Numbered from the stretch's first letter, positions 1 to 7,934 are shown. The stretch is 34,950 bases of DNA from Actinomycetales bacterium (GCA_012729695.1 JAAYCP010000103.1:1-34950); one strand, 5' to 3'. Program-made: numbers and translations. The notes: generated by a model from the sequence alone, not told the origin.

Positions 1-83
1 AGGCAGGGATGGTGAGGCAGGGATAGTGAGGCAGGGATGGTGAGGCGGGATGGTCGGACAGTGATGGTGAGGCACGCGTGGTG
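1..83. repeat. 14-bp tandem repeat array at left edge
   Basis: Units of about 14 bp with the core AGGCAGGGATGGTG run from 1-14, 15-28 and 29-42 nearly unchanged. They then degenerate through 43-55, 56-69 and 70-83, ending exactly at the ATG at 84. The array probably continues off the left edge. Because the unit is 14 bp, it shifts frame at each copy and cannot encode a periodic peptide. Every good copy carries an AGG a few bases before an ATG, so the array contains repeated start-like signals just ahead of the gene that follows. Confidence 0.8.
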
Positions 84-944
84 ATGACCGAGACGCCGGC
101 GCTCGCGGCGGTGAAGACGTACCGCTACCTGCGGCTGGCGCTCGTGGGGCTTGTCGTCCTCCTCTTCAGCTCCCTCGCTATCGAGTGGCTCGCGGTCGAC
201 AGGCAGTGCGTCCAGACCACCATCAGCGCCTACTGGCACACGCCGGTGCGTGGCGTCTTCGTCGGAGTGCTCGTCACCATGGGCATCTGCCTCATCGCCC
301 TCAAGGGCAACACCAAGGCGGAGGACGTCCTGCTCAACCTGGCCGGGGTCCTCGCACCCGGCGTGGCCTTCATCCCCACCAACGACTTCTCGAGCTGCAG
401 CTCGGTGCCGGTCGTCCGCCAGGACTTCGGGCCCGCGAGCGCGAACAACATGCAGGCCCTCTTCGTCCTTGGCGTGACCGCCGTTCTCGTCGCGGTCGTC
501 ATCGCCGTGCGGGAGAGCGGCTCGCTCGCCCGGTTGCAGCGGTGGGACCGGATCGGTCTCGCCCTCGGCCTCGGCGCGACGGCCGGTGGGGCCGCGTGGT
601 TCTACCTCTCGCGGGACACCTTCCTGGAGCACGGGCACAACGTTGCCGCCGTCCCGATGTTCCTCGCCGTCGTCGCCGTGGTGTGGTTCAACGCGCGTGA
701 CGTCAAGGAGGTCATCGAGGAGCACCCGCGCCTCAAGGCGGTGAGGGGACGGTACGTCGCGGCCTACCGGGTGATCGCTGTCCTCATGGGGATCACGCTC
801 GCCCTGGCTGTGACCGGTCACCTCCTGGGCTGGGAGTATGCGCTGCTCGTCGTCGAGATCCTGCTCATCACCCTCTTCGGAGTTTTCTGGATCATCCAGA
901 CCCGCGAGCTGTGGAACCAGGGTCTGCGAGACTCCGCAGCATGA
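84..944 (+). CDS. Integral membrane protein of unknown function
   Basis: This 286-residue protein has about eight predicted membrane segments. The first lies at roughly residues 17-37, and a long loop follows that contains two cysteines (the FSSCSS region). I do not recognise a named family with certainty; the look is that of conserved actinobacterial hypothetical membrane proteins. ATG at 84 is the preferred start, with in-frame GTGs at 78 and 81 as alternatives. No good Shine-Dalgarno sequence is visible because the tandem repeat runs up to the start. Its stop codon overlaps the start of the next gene in an ATGA arrangement, so it is probably translated together with the efflux pump. That context suggests an accessory membrane role, but this is inference. 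Confidence 0.75.
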   Translation: MTETPALAAVKTYRYLRLALVGLVVLLFSSLAIEWLAVDRQCVQTTISAYWHTPVRGVFVGVLVTMGICLIALKGNTKAEDVLLNLAGVLAPGVAFIPTNDFSSCSSVPVVRQDFGPASANNMQALFVLGVTAVLVAVVIAVRESGSLARLQRWDRIGLALGLGATAGGAAWFYLSRDTFLEHGHNVAAVPMFLAVVAVVWFNARDVKEVIEEHPRLKAVRGRYVAAYRVIAVLMGITLALAVTGHLLGWEYALLVVEILLITLFGVFWIIQTRELWNQGLRDSAA

Positions 945-2467
945 CTGCGCCCGCCCCTGCGCCCACCGCCAACCCGTGGCCCGCCCTGTGGGCGCTGGTC
1001 ATCGGGTTCTTCATGATCCTCGTGGACTCGACGATCGTGTCGGTGGGGATGCCGGCCCTGATGACGGCGTTCGCTGCCGACATCACGGCCGTCATGTGGG
1101 TGACCAGCGCATACCTCCTCGCGTATGCGGTCCCGCTCCTCATCACCGGCCGGCTGGGTGACTGGCTCGGCCCGAAGCGGGTCTACCTGGGTGGACTGGC
1201 CCTCTTCACCCTCGCCTCCCTCTGGTGCGGGCTCAGCGGAGAGCTGCACGGGGGAGTGGGGTGGCTGGTCGCCGCGCGCGTCGCGCAGGGTTTCGGCGCC
1301 TCCCTCATGACGCCGCAGACGATGGCGGTCATCACCCGCACCTTCCCGGCGAACCGGCGAGGGAGTGCGATGGCCCTGTGGGGCGCGACTGCCGGAGTGG
1401 CGACACTGGTGGGTCCCATCCTCGGTGGGGTGCTGCTCGATACTCTCGGCTGGGAGTGGATGTTCTTCATCAACGTCCCCGTCGGCGTCATCGGCCTCTT
1501 CCTCGCCTGGCGCCTCGTGCCGCGGCTGGAGACCCACTCCCACTCCTTCGACTGGCTGGGCGTGGCGCTCAGCGCGATCGGTCTGTTCTGTGCGGTCTTC
1601 GCCATCCAGGAGGCCAGCACCTACGGCTGGTCACCGATCTGGGGCCCGATCTCGGTGCCCAGTCTCCTCGTCCTCGGGGCTGCGTGCCTGGGTGCCTTCG
1701 TCTGGTGGCAGAGCCGTAACCCCCGCGAGCCCCTCGTGCCGCTCGCGCTCTTCCGGGACCGCAACTTCTCGGTGTCCAACCTGGCCATCTCGACGATGGG
1801 GTTCTCCATCACGGCCATGATGTTCCCCTTCATGATCTATGCGCAGAGCGTGCGCGGCCTCTCGCCGACCGGGGCGGCGCTGCTGCTTGCACCGATGGCG
1901 GTGATGTCGATCGTCCTGGCTCCTGTCGCCGGGCGGCTCACCGACCGCGCCCATCCTCGCGCGCTGGCCAGCTCGGGGCTTGCGGGCCTCGCGGTCGTGA
2001 CCTTCCTGCTCGCCCGGGTGATGACCCCGGACTCGTCCGTGCCCGCCATCCTGGGGGTGGCTCTGCTTCTGGGCGCAGCGCAGTCCTTCGTCTGGGGACC
2101 GGTCGCCACCTCGGCGAATCGCAACCTGCCGATGCACCTGGCCGGTGCGGGCTCGGGGGTCTACAACACGGTCCGCCAGATGGGGGCCGTCCTGGGGAGT
2201 GCCGCCATCGCGATGCTCATGCAGGTCCGCATCACCGCCCACCTGCCCGAGGGCTCCGGGAGCGCCGGCACGGTCACCGGGGGAGAGGTGAGCGGGGGAG
2301 AGGTCGTCCCGGATCCCATCGCCGCTCTCTTCGCCCAGGGCCTGGCCGACTCCATGCTCCTGCCGGCGGTGGTGCTGCTCCTCGGCTTCGCCGCCGCCCT
2401 TTTCTTCGAGCGCCCTCATCACCAGCGACCCGTCGCCGCCGATCCGGTGGCCGATGCCGCCCGCTGA
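941..2467 (+). CDS. MFS transporter, DHA2 (EmrB/QacA) drug efflux family
   Basis: This 508-residue protein has about 14 hydrophobic segments, as expected for the 14-helix DHA2 proton/drug antiporters. The first helix contains LVDSTIVSVGMPAL (about residues 27-40), the family's helix-1 acidic motif. The loop after helix 2 has GRLGDWLGPKRV, the MFS motif A. GPILGGVLLD is the antiporter motif C in helix 5. The chosen ATG at 941 overlaps the upstream stop as ATGA, which favours it over the in-frame GTG start 10 codons earlier. The likely role is proton-driven export of cationic or hydrophobic compounds at the cytoplasmic membrane. Substrates cannot be told from the sequence. Confidence 0.9.
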   Translation: MTAPAPAPTANPWPALWALVIGFFMILVDSTIVSVGMPALMTAFAADITAVMWVTSAYLLAYAVPLLITGRLGDWLGPKRVYLGGLALFTLASLWCGLSGELHGGVGWLVAARVAQGFGASLMTPQTMAVITRTFPANRRGSAMALWGATAGVATLVGPILGGVLLDTLGWEWMFFINVPVGVIGLFLAWRLVPRLETHSHSFDWLGVALSAIGLFCAVFAIQEASTYGWSPIWGPISVPSLLVLGAACLGAFVWWQSRNPREPLVPLALFRDRNFSVSNLAISTMGFSITAMMFPFMIYAQSVRGLSPTGAALLLAPMAVMSIVLAPVAGRLTDRAHPRALASSGLAGLAVVTFLLARVMTPDSSVPAILGVALLLGAAQSFVWGPVATSANRNLPMHLAGAGSGVYNTVRQMGAVLGSAAIAMLMQVRITAHLPEGSGSAGTVTGGEVSGGEVVPDPIAALFAQGLADSMLLPAVVLLLGFAAALFFERPHHQRPVAADPVADAAR

Positions 2468-2644
2468 ATGCGGTCCGCAGGGGGCTTCGAGCGCAGACGT
2501 GATCCCGGTGTGATCGGCCCGGGTTGCCTGGGCGACGCCGAACCTTGTTAGCGTTGAGGGACTCCCGATGTCCGTGTGGCTGCCGAGGCGTGAGCACGGA
2601 GTAATCCCTTCTGAACCACTCCCGCGTCGCAAGAGAGGCAGCTC

Positions 2645-4222
2645 ATGAAGCTGAAGGAGTACGGCGAGGTCGAGCAGGCCGCCAGCAGCAGCCGTCTCGA
2701 GGTCGGTCGGCTCGGCGTGGCCATCCTGTTCATGGTCGCCGTCATCCTCTTCACCGGCTCGCGCTTCGGTGAGAACGAGCACATCTACCTGCTCGTGGCG
2801 GCGGCCGTCATCGGCGCCTACATGGCACTGAACATCGGCGCCAACGACGTAGCGAACAACGTGGGGCCGGCCGTCGGGTCCTTCGCGATGACGATGTCCA
2901 CGGCGATCATCATCGCGGCGGTCTTCGAGGCCGCCGGTGCGATCATCGCCGGCGGAGACGTCGTGACCACGGTCAAGAGCGGCATCATCGACCCCGCCGA
3001 CATCGCCGACCCTCAGGTCTTCGTCTGGGTGATGACGGGTGCACTCCTCGGAGCCGCCGTATGGCTCAATATCGCGACGTGGATGGGAGCGCCGGTCTCC
3101 ACGACCCACTCCATCGTCGGGGGAGTGATGGGCGGTGGCATCGCCTCCTCGGGGTGGGCGGCCGTGAACTGGCCCGCCATGGGCGCGATCGCGTCCAGCT
3201 GGATCATCTCGCCGATCGCCGGCGGGCTCATCGCCGCGGGCCTCCTCTACTTCCTGGAGCGGACGGTCCTCTGGAAGGACGAGCCGGTCGCGGCCGCCCA
3301 GAAGGTGGTGCCGCTCCTGCTGGCCCTCATGGCCTGGACGTTCACGAGCTACATCGCCATCAAGGGCCTGGCGAACATCGCGACGATCACGCCCCCACTC
3401 GCCGTCGGCCTGGGGCTGGTTGCCGGAGTCATCACCTACCTGGTGGCCAAACCACGGATCGCACGCAAGGCGCCGAAGCTGTCCTCGGACCGCGACGGGG
3501 TGAACCAGCTCTTCACCTTGCCGCTGATCTTCGGGGCGGCGCTGCTCTCGTTCGCCCACGGTGCGAACGATGTCGCCAATGCCGTCGGCCCGCTCGCCGG
3601 GATCGTCGAGGTCCTCGATGGTGGTGGCGTGGCGGTGGACAACTCGTCCAGCATCCCCCTGTGGGTGCTCGTGATCGGCGCCCTCGGCATCTCGCTCGGG
3701 CTGGCCCTCTTCGGGCCGAGGCTGATCCGGACCGTCGGTTCCGAGATCACCGAGCTCGACCGCTCCAGGGCCTTCTGCATCGCGCTCGCGGCCGCCCTCA
3801 CGGTCATCGTCGCCAGCCAGCTCGGCCTGCCCATCAGCTCGACCCACGTCGCGCTGGGTGGCATCTTCGGGGTCGGCTTCCTCCGCGAGTTCCTCGAGCA
3901 GCGGATGGGGCGGGTCATCGAACGGGTGATCCACAGCCATCGCGGCGACCGTCACTTCGCCGAGGTGGCAGAGGTCATGCACAAGTTCCAGCACGCTCCA
4001 CCGGAGGAGAAGAAGCGCATTCTCGCCCAGCTCGACGACATGGGGGAGGAGGCCGTCATCACCGCCGCCCAGCAGCGGCGGCTGAAGAAGGCGCTCAAGC
4101 GCCAGCTCGTCAAGCGGTCCCACATGTTGAAGATCGCCTCGGCCTGGGTCATCACGGTCCCCGTCTCGGCGCTGCTGTCGGCCCTGTTCTACTTCACGCT
4201 GCGCGGAATGATGCTGCCATAG
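2645..4222 (+). CDS. pit: Inorganic phosphate transporter, PiT/PHO4 family
   Basis: This 525-residue membrane protein contains the duplicated PHO4 signature: GANDVANNVGPAVGS near residue 65 and GANDVANAVGPLAGI near residue 305. The internal duplication is typical of PiT-type symporters, which take up phosphate (as a metal-phosphate complex) with protons. A hydrophilic, charged stretch at about residues 425-495 is rich in Lys, Arg and Glu and is followed by a final membrane helix. The start is supported by AGAGAGG placed 6-8 bases ahead of the ATG. No phoU-like or DUF47 partner gene lies next to it. A possible promoter is TTGCCT at 2524 with a poor -10 near 2547, but this is weak. Confidence 0.93.
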   Translation: MKLKEYGEVEQAASSSRLEVGRLGVAILFMVAVILFTGSRFGENEHIYLLVAAAVIGAYMALNIGANDVANNVGPAVGSFAMTMSTAIIIAAVFEAAGAIIAGGDVVTTVKSGIIDPADIADPQVFVWVMTGALLGAAVWLNIATWMGAPVSTTHSIVGGVMGGGIASSGWAAVNWPAMGAIASSWIISPIAGGLIAAGLLYFLERTVLWKDEPVAAAQKVVPLLLALMAWTFTSYIAIKGLANIATITPPLAVGLGLVAGVITYLVAKPRIARKAPKLSSDRDGVNQLFTLPLIFGAALLSFAHGANDVANAVGPLAGIVEVLDGGGVAVDNSSSIPLWVLVIGALGISLGLALFGPRLIRTVGSEITELDRSRAFCIALAAALTVIVASQLGLPISSTHVALGGIFGVGFLREFLEQRMGRVIERVIHSHRGDRHFAEVAEVMHKFQHAPPEEKKRILAQLDDMGEEAVITAAQQRRLKKALKRQLVKRSHMLKIASAWVITVPVSALLSALFYFTLRGMMLP

Positions 4223-4226
4223 CGGA

Positions 4227-4241
4227 TCCTCGTCGCGAGGA
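4227..4241. terminator. Possible short hairpin between convergent genes
   Basis: TCCTCG-TCG-CGAGGA forms a perfect 6-bp stem with a 3-nt loop directly after the phosphate transporter stop. It sits between that gene and the convergent cupin gene. There is no T tract, so termination in either direction is only a possibility. Confidence 0.35.
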
Positions 4242-4261
4242 GTAGCGCGCCGCCCGGGGAG

Positions 4262-4597
4262 CTATGCGATCCAGATCTTGCGAATGGTCTCGGTGACCGC
4301 CCAGGTGGTGCGTTCACCTTCGCGCAGCCGCACGCAGACACCGGGGGAGAGGTTGACCGTCTCACCGCTCTCGAAGTCGACCCGGCCCCTGCCGCTGAGG
4401 ACGATGAAGAGCTCATCGACCTCGGTGTCCCGCACGATCCCCTCGGTGAGCTCCCAGATCCCGACGTCCGTCGTGCCGACCCGCCCGAGGTCCAGGATCC
4501 CCGTATGCGGGTCGCCGCTTACCACCTGGCTCGCCGGCTCTCGGGTGAGGGGTTCTGTGAAGACGTCCGGGATGACGATGCGCTGGTCGTGGTGCAT
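4262..4597 (-). CDS. Cupin domain protein (Cupin_3/EutQ-like)
   Basis: This 111-residue single cupin starts with MHHDQRIVIPD. The region from about residue 42 to the end (VGIWELTEG... DELFIVLSGRGRV... LSPGVCVRLREGERTTWAV...RKIWI) fits the Cupin_3 (DUF861) pattern found in small stress or ureidoglycine-type cupins. That is a short beta-barrel with an acidic ELF motif and a terminal aromatic strand. The start at 4597 is chosen because the longer open frame upstream is compositionally noisy. In addition, a TAGGCT hexamer lies exactly 7 nt before this ATG, as in other leaderless genes here. Its start is 33 bp from the start of the divergent kinase remnant. No substrate can be inferred. Confidence 0.75.
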   Translation of the reverse strand: MHHDQRIVIPDVFTEPLTREPASQVVSGDPHTGILDLGRVGTTDVGIWELTEGIVRDTEVDELFIVLSGRGRVDFESGETVNLSPGVCVRLREGERTTWAVTETIRKIWIA

Positions 4598-4604
4598 GGC
4601 GGGG

Positions 4605-4610
4605 AGCCTA
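4605..4610 (-). promoter_or_regulatory. -10 element of the cupin gene (leaderless start)
   Basis: TAGGCT on the minus strand ends 7 nt before the ATG at 4597 and no Shine-Dalgarno sequence is present. Transcription should therefore begin at or next to the start codon. Confidence 0.55.
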
Positions 4611-4630
4611 CGCCCCCAGAGAATGGAGAC

Positions 4631-4810
4631 ATGACGGTGCCACCGAAGCGAATTCGGATCGTGGGCGTCTCCGGAGCAGGGAAGACGCGGCTCGGGCAGC
4701 AGGTGGCCGAGCGCACCGGGCTGCCGCGACTCGAGCTCGACGCGGTCTTCTGGGCAGCGGACTGGACCTGCAGGGCCAGGCGCAGGTGGATGCGTGGCTC
4801 GACGGGTTGA
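4631..4810 (+). pseudogene. Truncated P-loop kinase (adenylate-kinase-like/topology modulator type)
   Basis: Only 59 residues are open. IRIVGVSGAGKTRLG (about residues 8-22) is a clear Walker A loop, and LPRLELDAVFWAADWT matches the next block of the small adenylate-kinase-like 'DNA topology modulation' family. These proteins are normally about 170-190 residues. After WT the frame reads CRARRRWMRGSTG and stops. A different frame continues as LQGQAQVDAWLDGL, which resembles the family's next segment, before it also stops. This suggests a frameshift plus loss of the C-terminal two thirds. A GGAG lies just before the ATG. The remnant ends about 70 bp before the dif-like site. Confidence 0.65.
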
Positions 4811-4876
4811 GCAGACCGGCACCGTGACGAGCGGGGAGAGGTCCTCCTGACCAGGGGCGCAGAATCAGTGGGACAG

Positions 4877-4904
4877 ATATGACATAATGTCGATTATCGG
4901 CGGA
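4877..4904 (-). other. dif: Chromosomal dif site (XerC/XerD recombination site), predicted
   Basis: Read on the minus strand, the 28 bp split as TCCGCCGATAA, TCGACA, TTATGTCATAT. That is an 11-bp XerC arm, a 6-bp centre and an 11-bp XerD arm. The inner parts of the arms (GATAA and TTATGTCA) match the core that is most conserved among bacterial dif sites; the E. coli site has CATAA and TTATGTTA at the same positions. CGATAA-TCGACA-TTATGTCA is also the general form I know for actinobacterial dif. The site is intergenic and AT-rich against a very GC-rich background. Its role would be resolving chromosome dimers at the terminus with FtsK. Confidence 0.8.
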
Positions 4905-4990
4905 TCGCGACGGATGAGCGCCGAAACCACACGCCCCCTCGTGCGTGCGAGGTCCGCCGTTATCTGTTTCGGGCTGTCAGAGCCCTGAAC

Positions 4991-4996
4991 TAGGGT
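4991..4996 (+). promoter_or_regulatory. Possible -10 element for the gene at 5052
   Basis: TAGGGT lies about 55 bp ahead of the ATG at 5052. A 5-bp-stem hairpin, GGGCT-GTCAG-AGCCC at 4971-4985, lies just upstream, between this hexamer and dif. No clear -35 is visible, so the call is tentative. Confidence 0.3.
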
Positions 4997-5051
4997 TGAG
5001 AGTCTCGTCCAGCACCTCCGGCTGGGCGCCACCTAGCGAACGGGGTGAACC

Positions 5052-5573
5052 ATGGCCAAGACGAAGGAACGTGACAAGAGTCAGTGGATCGTCCAGGGCC
5101 AGTACCGCAACAACCCCTGGGTCATGTTCGTCATCGTGGCGCTGATCATCGCTGCCGTCGTCATCGCCTACATCCGCATCATGGGCTTCGGCACGGTGAC
5201 CTACGAGGTGCGTCAGTGCCAGAGTCCGATCACCGCAGAGTCGTCGTGGACGGAGATCGAGGCCGCGGACTGCAGCCCCATCGACGCCGCCCGGGACGGC
5301 GTCACCATGACGCTCTTCGAAGGCAAGTCGCCCAAGGAGGTCGACTCCGTGAGAGGCGGACGCTTCGTCTTCGAGGGTTTCCCGATCAACACCCCCGCGC
5401 ACTCGTTCGAATTGAGGGGCGTCCAACCGGCCGAGGTCGGGCTTCTTGTCGACCCGTCGTCCAAGACTGTGCGCCGGGAGCTCAGCAGCAATGCCTCGGG
5501 GACGGACTGGAGCGGATTCACCGGGGCCCGCGGCCCGACGGACTACTGGGTCCTCCTCGCCCCCGGCTCATAG
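5052..5573 (+). CDS. Hypothetical membrane-anchored protein
   Basis: The 173 residues comprise a short basic cytoplasmic head (MAKTKERDKSQW), one hydrophobic helix at about residues 27-46, and an outer domain of about 125 residues with two cysteines (in RQCQSP and AADCSP). A disulphide between them is plausible outside the cell. The outer part includes a predicted beta-rich stretch. I do not recognise a family, although this architecture (basic head, one helix, DUF4307-like ectodomain) is common in actinobacteria. It is the first gene to the right of dif. A GGGGTGA sequence precedes the ATG. Confidence 0.7.
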   Translation: MAKTKERDKSQWIVQGQYRNNPWVMFVIVALIIAAVVIAYIRIMGFGTVTYEVRQCQSPITAESSWTEIEAADCSPIDAARDGVTMTLFEGKSPKEVDSVRGGRFVFEGFPINTPAHSFELRGVQPAEVGLLVDPSSKTVRRELSSNASGTDWSGFTGARGPTDYWVLLAPGS

Positions 5574-5690
5574 GTCCGTCCGATCCCCAGCCCATCGGCG
5601 TCCTCTCAACGCTCACGTGTCACCGGCGCCCACGTCATCAGAGGCGCTGCCGCTGGCCTGTGCCCTGCCGCTCCCCCACGCCGACCCCAT

Positions 5691-5724
5691 AGTGCGCCTG
5701 CCTTATCAGTGCGCCTGTTTTATC
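5691..5724 (+). repeat. 17-bp tandem direct repeat upstream of the acetyltransferase
   Basis: AGTGCGCCTGCCTTATC (5691-5707) is followed at once by AGTGCGCCTGTTTTATC (5708-5724), 15 of 17 bases identical. The second copy ends 10 bp before the GTG start. This could be a tandem binding site or promoter element, with TTTTAT as a possible -10. Confidence 0.65.
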
Positions 5725-5734
5725 GAGACGGAGT

Positions 5735-6301
5735 GTGAACGCTGTGCACCTCGACCAACCAACCGTCGCCGACCACCGTCGATCCACGCAGGCCGTCGAC
5801 GATCAGGTCACCCTCCGTCCTGCGACACCCGACGACGATCCCCGGATCCTCGCCTGGAACGAGGCCGACGTGCACTTCCTCGCGGAGATGGACCCGGAGC
5901 GGCTGGCCTACCTCAAGGAGCGGGCCGCCGCGGTTGAGATCATCGAGACCGACCACGGTCCGTCCGGGTTCGTCATCACCTTCACCGCCGGGAGCGACTA
6001 CGACTCCCCCAACTACCGCTGGTTCGCAGCCCGCGAGCCCGAGTTCCACTACGTCGATCGGATCGTCGTCGATCCCGCATCTCGGGGACGCGGAGTCGCG
6101 GGCAAGGTGTATGCGGTGCTCGCGGCCCGTCACCCGCACGTCCCGTTGCTGGCCGAGGTCAACTACGCACCCCCGAATCCGGCCTCATTGGCCTTTCATA
6201 GCAGGTCAGGGTTCGTAGAGGTGGGTCGACTCGGGACTCAGACGAACGGCGTAGTCCTCTTCCGTCGCCCTCCCCAAGTCTCAGTGCAGGGGTTAGTCTG
6301 A
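5735..6301 (+). CDS. GNAT family N-acetyltransferase
   Basis: The protein has 188 residues. After a 25-residue leader, VTLRPATPDDDPRILAWNE is the usual first strand and helix of GNAT enzymes. YVDRIVVDPASRGRGVAGKVYAVL (about residues 108-131) is the acetyl-CoA pyrophosphate-binding motif A with its R/Q-x-x-G-x-G/A-like loop. NPASLAFHSRSGFVEVG is motif B. The enzyme should transfer an acetyl group from acetyl-CoA to an amine; the substrate is unknown. The GTG at 5735 has ACGGAG just upstream, and another GTG three codons downstream (5744 region) is possible. It stands alone between two unrelated genes. Confidence 0.85.
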   Translation: MNAVHLDQPTVADHRRSTQAVDDQVTLRPATPDDDPRILAWNEADVHFLAEMDPERLAYLKERAAAVEIIETDHGPSGFVITFTAGSDYDSPNYRWFAAREPEFHYVDRIVVDPASRGRGVAGKVYAVLAARHPHVPLLAEVNYAPPNPASLAFHSRSGFVEVGRLGTQTNGVVLFRRPPQVSVQGLV

Positions 6302-6371
6302 TTGACGTCTGCGTGTCTCGACGCTGTCGTCGGTCGCGCCGCGCTACCTGCCGTCTAGCTCACCTGGGTCC

Positions 6372-7934
6372 ATGAAACTGCGCCGCATCGCTCCGACCGT
6401 CGGGCTCTGCCTTGCGCTGGTCGTGGGGTCCTCCATTGCGTACGCAGAGCCCACCGAGCCGGACCCCTCCCCCAGCGACCCGACGCCCACGGCGGAACCG
6501 ACCCCGACGCCCAGCCAGACGCAGGAGCCCACTCCCGACCCGGAGCCCGAGCCGGAGCCGAGTCCCACGCCTACTCCGACCCCGAGCTCGACGACACCGA
6601 GCCCGACCCCGAGCTCAACGACACCGAGCCCCACCCCGAGCTTCACGAGCACGCCCAAGCCGACCGCGACCTCGTCGCCGACCAGCACCCCCACCGGCAC
6701 GGCAACAGGCGAGCCGACCCTGCGTCCCCGGCCGACCTCCACCCCGACCACCACCACCCCGTCGAATCCGTGGAGCACCAGTCCGAACCGGATCCTGACC
6801 CCGATGGAGCCCGAGCCGCTCTCGAAGACGGCTATCGCCCTCCAGCTGGAGCAGGCCGACAAGCTGCTGGCGTCGCTCTCGGCCGGCAACGCCAAGCTCG
6901 CTGCGCTACTCGCCGAGCTGGACGAGCTGACCACCGCAGCGAACGAGGCCCTCGAGGCCAAGGCTGCGGCTGACTCGGCGGCGGCCGAGGCCGCCGCGCG
7001 GGCACGGCAGTCGCGCGAGACCGCGGCCCGCATGGCAGAGGAGCTCGAGCACAAGCACCAGATGCTCAAGGACTGGGCCTTCTCTGCCTATGCCGGCGGC
7101 GGCTGGACGGCTGAGATGGTGTCCGTCTTCGACGCGCTTCTCACCGACCCCGAGAAGGCCGGTAACCCGGTGGGAGACCTGACCTACCTGACCGAGCAGC
7201 GCATCACGCTGTTCGCGGACATCCGCCGCCTCACCGACCGGCAGGCCGAGGTCGCGAAGCAGGCAGAGGCCGACGCTGAACTCACCCGCACCACTGCCGC
7301 CGCCGCGAGAGAGGCCAAGGCCAAGGCCGATGAGGCGCTCGAGGCGCAGAAGGCGGTGATCGCCAAGGCCGAGGCGGAGCAGGTCGAGGTCCTCGTCAAC
7401 GCCGCACCGATGGCGGCGATGCTGCTCGGCATGGCCTCTCCCGAGGCCAAGGCTCGCGGCCAGGCCATCGTGGACGCGCTGATGGAACGCAACGTCGACC
7501 TTCCGGACATCGACAAGCCGTGCAGCAACGACACGAAGATCTACGCCAACGGTCAGCTACCGGCCAGCGCGCTGTGCCCATTGTGGCAGGCGCCGGGACA
7601 CTACGCCCGACCGGACGCCGCTGTCGCGTTCAACGCCCTCAGCCAGAAGTTCGCCCGCGACCTCGGACGCCCGATCTGCGTGACGAGCTCGTACCGCTCC
7701 TTCAGCCAGCAGGTCGCCGTCAAGGCGCGCCGCGGGTTCTGGGCGGCGACCCCGGGCTACAGCCAGCACGGCTTCGGCAAGGCACTCGACCTGTGTGGCG
7801 GAATCAACGACTTCGGCACCATCGAGCACCTCTGGATGAAGCAGAACGCTCCGCTGTTCGGGTGGTTCCACCCCAGCTGGGCCCGCGCCGGCGGCAACAA
7901 GCCGGAGCCCTGGCACTGGGAGTACGCCGGCTGA
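6372..7934 (+). CDS. Secreted M15B (VanY-like) D-Ala-D-Ala carboxypeptidase with Pro/Thr-rich stalk and coiled coil
   Basis: This 520-residue protein begins with a signal peptide (about residues 1-25, cleavage after SIAYA). A region of about 115 residues rich in Pro, Thr, Ser and Glu follows. An Ala/Glu-rich coiled coil spans about residues 150-340, and a C-terminal peptidase domain starts near residue 400. The peptidase has the zinc motif S-x-H-x-x-G-x-A-x-D in SQHGFGKALDL (about residue 462 on), a SYRS motif before it and the final EPWHWEY. These are the metal ligands and active site of LAS/M15 enzymes that trim peptidoglycan peptides. The coiled coil resembles those of cell-separation hydrolases. 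It should act at the cell wall, probably autoinhibited or positioned by the helical arm. Confidence 0.88.
   Translation: MKLRRIAPTVGLCLALVVGSSIAYAEPTEPDPSPSDPTPTAEPTPTPSQTQEPTPDPEPEPEPSPTPTPTPSSTTPSPTPSSTTPSPTPSFTSTPKPTATSSPTSTPTGTATGEPTLRPRPTSTPTTTTPSNPWSTSPNRILTPMEPEPLSKTAIALQLEQADKLLASLSAGNAKLAALLAELDELTTAANEALEAKAAADSAAAEAAARARQSRETAARMAEELEHKHQMLKDWAFSAYAGGGWTAEMVSVFDALLTDPEKAGNPVGDLTYLTEQRITLFADIRRLTDRQAEVAKQAEADAELTRTTAAAAREAKAKADEALEAQKAVIAKAEAEQVEVLVNAAPMAAMLLGMASPEAKARGQAIVDALMERNVDLPDIDKPCSNDTKIYANGQLPASALCPLWQAPGHYARPDAAVAFNALSQKFARDLGRPICVTSSYRSFSQQVAVKARRGFWAATPGYSQHGFGKALDLCGGINDFGTIEHLWMKQNAPLFGWFHPSWARAGGNKPEPWHWEYAG
6577..6660 (+). repeat. Direct repeats inside the Pro/Thr-rich stalk
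   Basis: About three copies of a 24-bp unit (CCGAGCCCGACCCCGAGCTC and variants) encode the repeated peptide SPTPSSTTP. The near identity at DNA level suggests recent slippage expansion within the stalk of the M15 peptidase. Confidence 0.6.

Noticed and set aside
1631-4123. Very long open frame antisense to the MFS and phosphate transporter genes
   Set aside because: It is a GC-rich shadow frame with low-complexity Arg/Asp/Glu content, and both sense genes have clear family motifs.
4598-4822. Longer version of the cupin protein
   Set aside because: It would run across the divergent kinase remnant and has no cupin homology; the leaderless -10 supports the short form.
4961-4985. GGGCT-GTCAG-AGCCC hairpin near dif as a tRNA or small RNA
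   Set aside because: It is only a 5-bp stem, with no cloverleaf or other RNA features. No tRNA or rRNA gene was recognised anywhere in the window.
6577-6660. Repeats in the M15 peptidase gene as a CRISPR-like array
   Set aside because: They are in frame, have no spacers and encode a Pro/Thr stalk.
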